Assembly (NCBI GenBank): GCA_049616325.1
Contig: JBMZHG010000062.1
Coordinates: forward strand, 1-7,206
Length of the DNA: 7,206 bases
Direction of reading: 5' to 3'
Source of the DNA: UBA11663 sp049616325
Lineage (GTDB): Bacteria; Bacteroidota; Bacteroidia; Flavobacteriales_D; Sanyastnellaceae
In this document: in pieces, positions 1 to 6,000 of the stretch
Numbering within the stretch: the first letter of the stretch is position 1
Layout of the letters: each line of letters begins with the position of its first letter
Notes under the pieces: model-generated
What the model saw: the letters and a program-made list of their open reading frames with translations, nothing else
Told to the model about the DNA's origin: nothing
Databases searched by the model: none
Translations under genes and position numbers: made by a program

Positions 1-822
1 AAGCAAATGCTCCGAGAAAACGAAAATGGATTGGTGTTTGCGTTTCCACAAATGCGGCTGGCCGTTGGACACATCGTTGTTCGTCTCGACCGAGGAGAGG
101 AAAGCGTGGACTCGTGGGGAGTTGACTTTGAGACGAGCTTCCAACTTGTCCATTGATTGTTTGATGATGCACCCTCCAGAGTGCAGGCTGGCAAGTTTCT
201 CCTCAGGGAGCTTGTTCCGGTCAAAACATTTGACCAGGCCTGCAAGCTCGGGCTCGATCATGCCATGGGCGATGGTCAAGACGACTGAAAAGAGGAGCTC
301 TCGACAGTTGTTCATCAGCATGACCACAGCGGGAGTGTCCATGTGGCTGCGATTTGTGGTCTCCGAAAGCTCTTTGTGGTCCAAGGGTGTTGCTGCGGGG
401 GGCGCTTCAGCGCCGAGAGGAGCTGAAGAGCCGCCTGACTGTGTTTTCCGGTTCGTTTTGAGCGACTTGGTGATTGTCAATGTGCGCAACATGTGCCTTG
501 ACTCTTTGATTTTGTTTTGCCGCACAAAAGTGGCCCAGGACGACTCATCATTGGGCACGTCCAGGCCCCTGATGAGGCGTGCGAGAATGCGAGAGTGATC
601 AATCTCGTTGAGGATCAGCGCGATCATTTCCCTGATTTTTGGGAATTGATCTGGCTGTCTTTTGCTGAAGTGGAATTTTTCGACCGCAGATGTGTCTGTG
701 CGCCCACGGCTGGCGTAGAACGCGTAGACGTCTGCGTTGGCCGTGGCTTGGCGCCTGATGGCGCGCGCTAGGGGAGCAGGCGCGTAGATGCCTGCGCCTC
801 CTTCTTTCGTGTCGGAAAACAT
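1..822 (-). CDS. Hypothetical protein, C-terminus beyond the left edge (at least 274 aa)
   Basis: I do not recognise this protein. An uninterrupted minus-strand frame begins with ATG at 822-820 (MFSDTKEGG...) and stays open to base 1, so the visible part is 274 codons and the end is missing. Upstream in frame there is no other ATG before a TAG near 940, which supports this start. Residues about 15-125 are rich in Arg/Lys and Ile/Leu and read as a helical domain (e.g. FPKIREMIALILNEI near 60-74). Residues 125-150 form a Gly/Ser/Ala/Pro linker (GGSSAPLGAEAPPAATP). Residues 162-270 are a second, mostly helical domain with Cys173, Cys199 and Cys218 and a charged stretch (KLPEEKLASLHSGGC). No signal peptide, membrane segment or catalytic motif is visible. 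The opposite strand is also open (26-598), but its translation looks like an antisense shadow. Codon third positions are less GC-rich than in the 1163-2040 gene. It could be a host gene or an accessory gene of another mobile element. Confidence 0.6.
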   Translation of the reverse strand, partial: MFSDTKEGGAGIYAPAPLARAIRRQATANADVYAFYASRGRTDTSAVEKFHFSKRQPDQFPKIREMIALILNEIDHSRILARLIRGLDVPNDESSWATFVRQNKIKESRHMLRTLTITKSLKTNRKTQSGGSSAPLGAEAPPAATPLDHKELSETTNRSHMDTPAVVMLMNNCRELLFSVVLTIAHGMIEPELAGLVKCFDRNKLPEEKLASLHSGGCIIKQSMDKLEARLKVNSPRVHAFLSSVETNNDVSNGQPHLWKRKHQSIFVFSEHLL

Positions 823-843
823 GTGTTTTTCGCGTGTTTTTCG
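823..843 (-). repeat. Two tandem 11-base units abutting the start codon
   Basis: On the minus strand the sequence just before the ATG at 822 reads CGAAAAACAC-G-CGAAAAACAC, so the 10-mer occurs twice (834-843 and 823-832) with one base between. It sits in the presumed 5' leader of the 1-822 gene, inside a local A/T-rich stretch (841-900) that contrasts with the GC-rich surroundings. A leader or promoter-proximal role is inference from position only. Confidence 0.5.
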
Positions 844-948
844 AAAAGATGTCGAAATTGTTGTTTTGCTCAAAAACGCGATTTCAAAAAATTTTCGCCT
901 GCGGCGGGCTTGCGCTTCGCGCGTTCGACGATGTTCGAACTAGGCGCT

Positions 949-986
949 GCGAAAGTCTCAGGCGAAAGTCTCAGGCGAAAGTCTCA
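949..986. repeat. 13-base tandem repeat, 2.9 copies
   Basis: The unit GCGAAAGTCTCAG (plus strand) occurs at 949-961 and 962-974, and again at 975-986 lacking the final base. The copies are identical over the shared bases. On the minus strand each copy contains TGA. Because 13 is not a multiple of three, the three TGAs (986-984, 973-971, 960-958) fall in three different frames and close every minus-strand reading frame. The array lies between the two unrecognised genes. Confidence 0.9.
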
Positions 987-1162
987 ATGTCAAAGGCCAA
1001 TCTGTGAAGTCCCTTTTTTTGTTGAGTTTCGGCGGGAGATCCGAAAGAAAATTCTTTGACAGGGAGCCTTTGCTGTCTGATGCAACTGTGCTTGAAGATG
1101 CCTCCGAGGACAATGTGTGTTTGCTGTGCCGAGGTCGGGTGAAGAGATGACGAAGCTGGAAA

Positions 1163-2040
1163 CTAGACGTCACGAAGAAGCCGGCTGGTCTGGTGGTTCA
1201 GGTGGTCCGACTCAGCGGTGTGGTTCTCGTGAATCGCGCGCGCGCGCTCAAGTCTGTCGTTGAGCGAGCGCAGTTTCTTCACGTTGCGCTCAATGTCTTC
1301 CTTGCAGGTGGATTCCGGAAGCTCCGCGAGGGCTTTGACTTCCTTCAGGAGGTGGTCCGGGCAAACGATGGGGTAGACGTCCAGGAACGAGTGGTCGGCT
1401 GCGGGGCACCAGTGACGCTCGCACTGGGCGTAAAGGGAGACGGGGCTCGGCGGAACGCGGGGGAGCGTGTCTTCGTGCTCCTCGGTGAGGCCGTGAACTG
1501 CGAGGCGGCGAAGGTCGCTGTTCTTGCGGTCAAGCTCCTTCTTCTTCTTGCGATGGAAGATGAGTTTGTTGACGTGGAACTCGATGCGGGCGAGGTTCTC
1601 TGCGTGCTTGGCGTCGTTCTGGACGCGGTGGAAGAGACGACGGATGCCTTCTGCTTTGTCTCGAGTGTGTTCGGCTCTCTTCTGGGCGGCGGAGAGGAGT
1701 GGAGAAAGTGGCGCAGGCACGCAGCAATCGGATTCAGAGTCGACGCCGTCGGTGTCGATGAGATTGGCAATGTCCACGTGGGCCTTCTTGCGGTTCTGCA
1801 CTGCTGGTGGAGTTTTGGCAGCAGCAGCGATGAGGGGATGCACTCGGCAAGGGGCCGAAGAGAGGTTGCTCTGAGAGCCGGACGAAGAGCTTTGCTGCTT
1901 TCCGTTCAGAGTCTCCAGTGGAGGCAAAGGGGGCGAGCCAGGCTGCGGTGGCTGCTGTCTCTGCTGCGGCGACTTCGGCGAGAAGCGCGGGTCGCGGGGG
2001 CGTTTCCCGAGGTTTGAGTTGCAGGGGACGATCGTAAGTC
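1163..2040 (-). CDS. Hypothetical coiled-coil protein, 5' end missing
   Basis: I do not recognise the family. The minus-strand frame ends at TAG 1165-1163. It is open upstream to a TAG at 2140-2138 with no in-frame ATG anywhere between, and the first alternative codon, TTG at 1927, is in mid-protein. Reading downstream, about residues 1-60 are basic and Pro/Gln/Ser-rich (GKRPRDPRFSPKSPQQ) and look disordered, with a possible nuclear signal KRPR. An acidic patch follows (LIDTDGVDSESD, near 1775-1730). A Lys/Arg/Glu-rich coiled-coil stretch lies about 1690-1495 and includes KKKK. A Cys/His segment (CERHWC..., CPDH) lies about 1423-1355, and a second coiled-coil stretch about 1315-1180. Third codon positions are strongly C/G, unlike the retroelement, which supports a genuine host gene. 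The start must lie beyond an intron or across the retrotransposon: a candidate acceptor (CTGAC followed by CCCGCAG) sits at about 2062-2048, and the candidate LTR end is at 2041. The long plus-strand frame over the same bases is its shadow. Confidence 0.65.
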
Positions 2041-2421
2041 TGTTGGCCTGCGGGTTGTCAGCGCGCGTGGGCGTGCAGAGGTGTGCCGTAGTGCCGTAGC
2101 CTGTAGCGTAGCGAAGCGGGGCCGGTTGGGTCGACCGCTAGCGTCGTGCAGCGCGTGGGGGTGTCTCAGCGTTTGGGGCTCAGAGCCTAACGTGACTGGA
2201 AATGTGTGCCTGTGTAGTCACTGATGTGTGCAGACGCAGCAATCTTCCGTGGGGCGATGTCAGTCGTCCGCTGCGTGCAATGCACTTGGTCTGTGATGTG
2301 AGCGGGGCGCACTGACCGCTGTGAGGCGGGCGTGGGCAGCTCTTGCTTTGTGGTTGAGACGAGGGGTGCTCGGCTCAATGGATGTGAAGAATTGATTGAT
2401 GCGAAACACAACAAAACTACC

Positions 2422-2444
2422 GCCCGGGCGTAACGCGCCCGAGC
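2422..2444 (-). promoter_or_regulatory. GC-rich hairpin inside the LTR
   Basis: On the minus strand GCTCGGGCG is followed by a five-base loop CGTTA and then CGCCCGGGC, a 9-base-pair stem. One pair is G-U when transcribed from the minus strand but a C-A mismatch on the plus strand, so the fold is better in the element's own RNA. It is flanked by related T-rich stretches (GTAGTGTTTTT upstream, GTAGTTTTGTT downstream). A role in 3' end formation or in the R region is inference. Confidence 0.6.
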
Positions 2445-2487
2445 ACTGAAAAACACTACAAGTGGTTCTTTGGCCGGGAAAAACATT

Positions 2488-2747
2488 GACTGTGAGTGCC
2501 GGCCCCAAAACCCTTGGCACGGGGGAACAAATTGAAGTCACTCTTTGACTGTGGAGGAACTCCAGATCTTTTCGAAATGATTGGTGAAGAGCGATCCACT
2601 GCAAGATCTTTTCCAGTGACTTGACTGTGACTGTGGCAGTTGCCTGTGGGGCTGGCCGTTGCCTCCCTCTTGTCATCTGGAGGCAGAGGGCTCTTGTGCG
2701 TTCGCATCCACCGCCGTGATGGCGGGTGGTGATGCCTGATGACTGTG
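2488..2747. repeat. Five copies of the 7-mer GACTGTG in the LTR
   Basis: GACTGTG (CACAGTC on the coding strand) occurs at 2488, 2547, 2623, 2629 and 2741. Three copies extend to TTGACTGTG, and two overlap in tandem at 2623-2635. A given 7-mer is expected about 0.02 times per strand in such a span at equal base frequencies. The cluster lies in the upstream half of the LTR, where U3 enhancers normally sit, so repeated transcription-factor binding sites are a reasonable reading. The binding protein is unknown. Confidence 0.6.
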
Positions 2748-2753
2748 TGTGAT

Positions 2754-2787
2754 GCCCACGCATGCACGAAAGTGCATGTGCATGGGC
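2754..2787. promoter_or_regulatory. Two-part hairpin near the LTR start
   Basis: CATGCAC (2761-2767) and GTGCATG (2772-2778) form a perfect 7-base-pair stem around GAAA. An outer stem GCCCA (2754-2758) with TGGGC (2783-2787) extends it through a small internal loop. As DNA it is a near palindrome that could bind a dimeric factor. As plus-strand RNA the loop would be a GNRA tetraloop, but there is no sign of a plus-strand transcript. It lies 75-109 bases inside the proposed LTR boundary. Confidence 0.5.
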
Positions 2788-2862
2788 CATTGATGATGTC
2801 TGCTGCATGGGGACCGGCTCTCAAGCCGTCGCCTCCCCTGTGTGCCATTTTGGGTCACAACA

Positions 2863-2869
2863 CTCCCGC
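2863..2869 (-). other. Polypurine tract, plus-strand DNA primer site
   Basis: GCGGGAG on the minus strand lies immediately before TGTTG, matching the usual place and form of the copia polypurine tract that RNase H leaves as the primer for second-strand synthesis. It is short (seven purines) and preceded by CGT, so the call rests on position and on the joined motif GGGAGTGTTG. Confidence 0.6.
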
Positions 2870-3062
2870 ACGGAGACGTGGGTGGTGAACCATCCAGTTT
2901 CCGAAATCCTGGTGACCCAGAAAACGTTTGGCAGTGTCAAAAATGCAGAGGCCTGCGCTGGGCAACTTCAATCTTGAAAATGGCAAGTTGAAATCGGCAG
3001 CGCAAATGCAATCCATCCGAATGAAGGATGGAACACGCAGACATTGTGGGTTTGTTCGTTGT
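2870..3062 (-). other. 3' untranslated stretch of the retrotransposon
   Basis: This non-coding stretch lies between the polyprotein stop codon and the polypurine tract. It contains a 7-base-pair hairpin at 3012-3032 (TCCATCC, loop GAATGAA, GGATGGA on the plus strand) starting 30 bases after the stop, and a weaker inverted repeat CAACTT/AAGTTG at 2963-2990. Open frames crossing it on the plus strand are shadows. A role of the hairpin in RNA stability or packaging is speculation. Confidence 0.6.
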
Positions 3063-6000
3063 TCATTGGGTGTTTGTGGACACTGGTTCCGAGCTCATGA
3101 TGAGGTCGCGAAGCCGACAATGTACAATCCGTGGGAGAGGTTTTGTCAACAGGTCCGCAGCATTGCTTTCGGTGGGGACATGTTGCACTGTGATGATTTT
3201 CCTCTCGTAGTAGTCACGCACAAGGTGGTAGCGCAACTCGATGTGTTTGGTCCTGGAGGAGCAAACTGGGTTTTTGATGATGGAGATGGCTGCCTGATTG
3301 TCAACGTTGAGCATTGTGGGCTCTTCGATTTCACGCCCTTTGACTGTTGAAATCAGGGAGCGAAGCCAGACGGCCTCTTTGGCTGTTTCGCTTGAAGCGA
3401 TGTACTCCGCTTCGGCGGAAGATTGTGCAACACACTTTTGTGTCCTGCTTTTCCATGACACTGCGCCGCCATTGATGAAGAAGATGAAACCTGAGGTGGA
3501 CTTGCGTTTGTCGAGATCTCCTGCCCAGTCAGAGTCAGAGAAAGCCATGAGATCAAGCCGCATGTTGTCTTCAGCTCGGGGATCAAAAGCCGAAAGCATG
3601 ACTTCTTCATTTTGTTGCATGAAAGTGCTCCCGCCAAACATGATGCACATGTTTGTGGTGCCTTTCAGGTAGCGCAGGATCCTTTTGGCAGCAGCCAAGT
3701 GTGCCTTGCCAGGGTTGTGGCTGAACCTGGCGCATTGGATCGTGGCAGTGGCAATGTCAGGTCGTGTGGAGAGTGCCGCGTAGCTGACGCTCCCGACAAT
3801 GGACCTGAAGAGGTTGTGGTAGGTGTCCCTTTCTTTCAACTCGGATGGAGTGGAAGGGCAATCTTTTGATGTGAGCTTGTCCTTGTGATGGGCTGGAGTG
3901 GCAACTGGGTTGCAGTCACTCATGCCGAAACGCTCCAGCACGTCAAGGATGTAGCGTTGCTGATCCAAAGTGATGATTTTGTTGTTGCGGTCTCGAAGGA
4001 CTCGCATCCCGAGGCACCACCGCAGCTCGCCTTGGTCGGTCATGCTGTAGGTGCTCTTCAGTGTGTCTTTTGTCTTTTTGATTGTGTCCAAACAATCGGA
4101 GAAAATGAGGATGTCGTCAACGAAAAGAACCAAGAAGAGGAGCTTGTCGCCTGGTTTTGACACAGGACGAAAGTAGACACATGGGTCGGCTGGGCTCTTT
4201 TTCAACCCTAGCTTCTTGAGGAAGGTGCAATCAATGTTCTGCCACCAAACACGTGCCGCTTGTTTTGTCCCGTAGAGGGCCCGAAGCAGTTGGAGCACGT
4301 GCCCAGGTGGCACTGTGACACCTGGAGGTGGCTTGCAATGGACTGTCTCTTTGAGAATCCCGTTCAAAAACGCGACATCCACGTCCATTTGGTGAATTTC
4401 AAGGTCCATGAACGCAGCCATTGCCAGGAGGACCCGAATTGACCCGTAGTTGGCAACTGGAGCGTAGGTTTCGAAGAAGTCCACACCATGGCGTTGGCGA
4501 AAACCTTGACAGACCAGGCGCGCTTTGAACTTGGTGACATGTCCGTTCTCATCTTGTTTGACTTTGAAAACCCACTTCATTCCAATGGGCTTTTGTTTTG
4601 TCCTTTCAATGACTTTCCACACTCCTTTCTCCCGCAGGCTCTTCAGCTCTCTTTTGACAGCTTTCGCCCACTCGTCAGATTGTGGGCCGTTCATGGCTTC
4701 CTTGAAAGTGCGAGGTGTCTTGAAGTCTGCAGCTTTGGCAGCTGTGAGAGCATGCTGGACCATGGCGGCCATGTGGGTCTTGCTGATGACGTCAAAAGGC
4801 TTGTGAGTCTCCCAATTGTCGGTTGGAGAGATGAAATCCAGGTCGTTTCTGGTGATTGTGTGAACAGGGTCGCTTTTTGAAGTGGCCATGTGCGACTCGT
4901 CGTGCACTCCCATGCGCAGAGGAGTGACTCCCTTGTTGCGCCTTGAGCTGCGTCGCACAGCAGCTTTGGGTGCACTGGGAGCAGGTGCCTTGCCCGACTT
5001 TGCCGCAGGTGTTGCTGGAGGGAGTGGGGCCAATGGCGAAAAATGGTCGTTGGCTCCCGCATGAGGAGTGATTTCTTCAATGTCTGGCATTGCAGGAGCT
5101 CGTGCTCCCGCATTGCCAGTGCGCCCTGTTGGCATTGGTGTCTCAGAATGACCTTGGATTGGATGCGCCCCCTCAACCGGCACGGTGGAGACTGAGCTGG
5201 GGTGATGCTGGGAAGGAGGGTGGTGTTTTTGTTTCAACTTGAGTGTCATTGCCTCGATGTCCTCATCGAAATTGACGGACCGTCGGCTGTAGACTCTTCC
5301 ATCAATCAACACCCAAAAACTTTTGCTCCCATGCACGTAGCCCAAGAAGGTGCCAATGCGTGCAGTGGGTTGAAAACGGTGCGACTTCGACCGCTCTTGC
5401 GGGTGCACGAAAACGTGGCACCGAGAGCCGAAAATTCTGACGTGGTCGATCTTGGGTTTGTTGCCAGTGATGATGTGCAACGGTGCTCGCTTGCGAAGGC
5501 GAGGAATCCTGTTGTGCACATGTTGGAAAGCGGCGACGGCGTAGCTCCAAAACTTTGTGGCCACACCCGCGTCCGTCAAAAGGGTGCGCACGCCCTCGGT
5601 GACAGTGCGAATGCTGCGCTCAGCGTGGGCGTTGGCAAATGACGAGAAAGGTGGGGTGACTTCAGTTTGAATGCCCTTGAGGAAGAAGAACTGTTGAAGT
5701 TTTGACCGAGTGAGCTCCAGCGCACCATCGGTGCGAACAACCTTGGTTGTGAAACCGCGGTTGGTGACCTGGAGCCTGTGAAACTGGATGAACTCTTGTG
5801 CCACATCTGACTTCAACGCAGTGCACGCCACATGGACGTGGCCTGTGTGTTTGCAGACGAAAACGTGGTAGTAGTTCGACCCATGGAAAGACTTTGGCGT
5901 GATGGGCCCACACGTGTCAATTGAGATGTGGGCGAAAGGCTTGTTGAGGTCCTTGCGTCTTTGGGCGGGCTTCTCTGTTTGTTTGAGTGAGCCAGGCGGG

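Larger units (their letters stand above)
823..1162. other. Spacer between two same-strand unrecognised genes
   Basis: This stretch separates the stop of the 1163-2040 gene from the ATG at 822. It contains the 13-base tandem repeat at 949-986, a GC-rich segment at 901-945 with short TTCGA motifs, and an A/T-rich segment at 841-900 that is the best place for a promoter of the 1-822 gene. No clear TATA box is visible. All three minus-strand frames happen to be open from about 1160 to 987. One of them (958-1173) reads as a plausible peptide ending LSKNFLSDLPPKLN..., so a further exon or a frameshifted tail of the upstream gene cannot be excluded. No RNA gene is seen. Confidence 0.45.
2041..2862 (-). 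repeat. 3' LTR of the copia element (right edge good, left edge tentative)
   Basis: On the minus strand the purine tract GCGGGAG is followed at 2862 by TGTTGTGACCC, the usual copia arrangement of GGGAG joined to an LTR that starts TGTTG. The opposite end should read CAACA on the minus strand. The only TGTTG on the plus strand between the 1163-2040 coding region and 2862 is at 2041-2045, giving an LTR of 822 bases with a 5-base terminal inverted repeat and a possible target duplication GACTT (2040-2036). One such match in about 800 bases is expected by chance, so the left edge could instead lie anywhere in about 2041-2220. I see no TATA box or AATAAA. Regulatory content includes the GACTGTG repeats, two hairpins and a 10-base direct repeat AGATCTTTTC (2564-2573, 2604-2613). 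The partner LTR that would prove the limits is outside the window. Confidence 0.5.

Noticed and set aside
26..598. 190-codon plus-strand open frame
   Set aside because: It is opposite the 1-822 minus-strand frame, which has a defined ATG, runs to the edge and reads as a better protein.
823..986. CRISPR-like repeat array
   Set aside because: The repeats are directly tandem with no spacers, and the context is eukaryotic.
1193..2017. 274-codon plus-strand open frame
   Set aside because: It lies opposite the coiled-coil gene. Its translation is Val/Leu/Arg-rich with no sensible domain, while the minus strand has C/G-ending codons and a protein-like charge pattern, so it is an antisense shadow of GC-rich coding DNA.
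2260..2808. 182-codon minus-strand open frame inside the LTR
   Set aside because: Its composition (His/Ser/Thr/Arg-rich, no domain) and overlap with hairpins and repeats suggest open frame by chance. Neighbouring frames are open too.
2863..3062. tRNA or other structured RNA gene in the 3' untranslated stretch
   Set aside because: Only isolated short stems are present, with no cloverleaf or conserved tRNA boxes.
4691..5176. 161-codon minus-strand frame overlapping the integrase-RT linker, considered as an overlapping gene
   Set aside because: It lies over the low-complexity Pro-rich linker, which tends to be open in several frames, and shows no recognisable motif.
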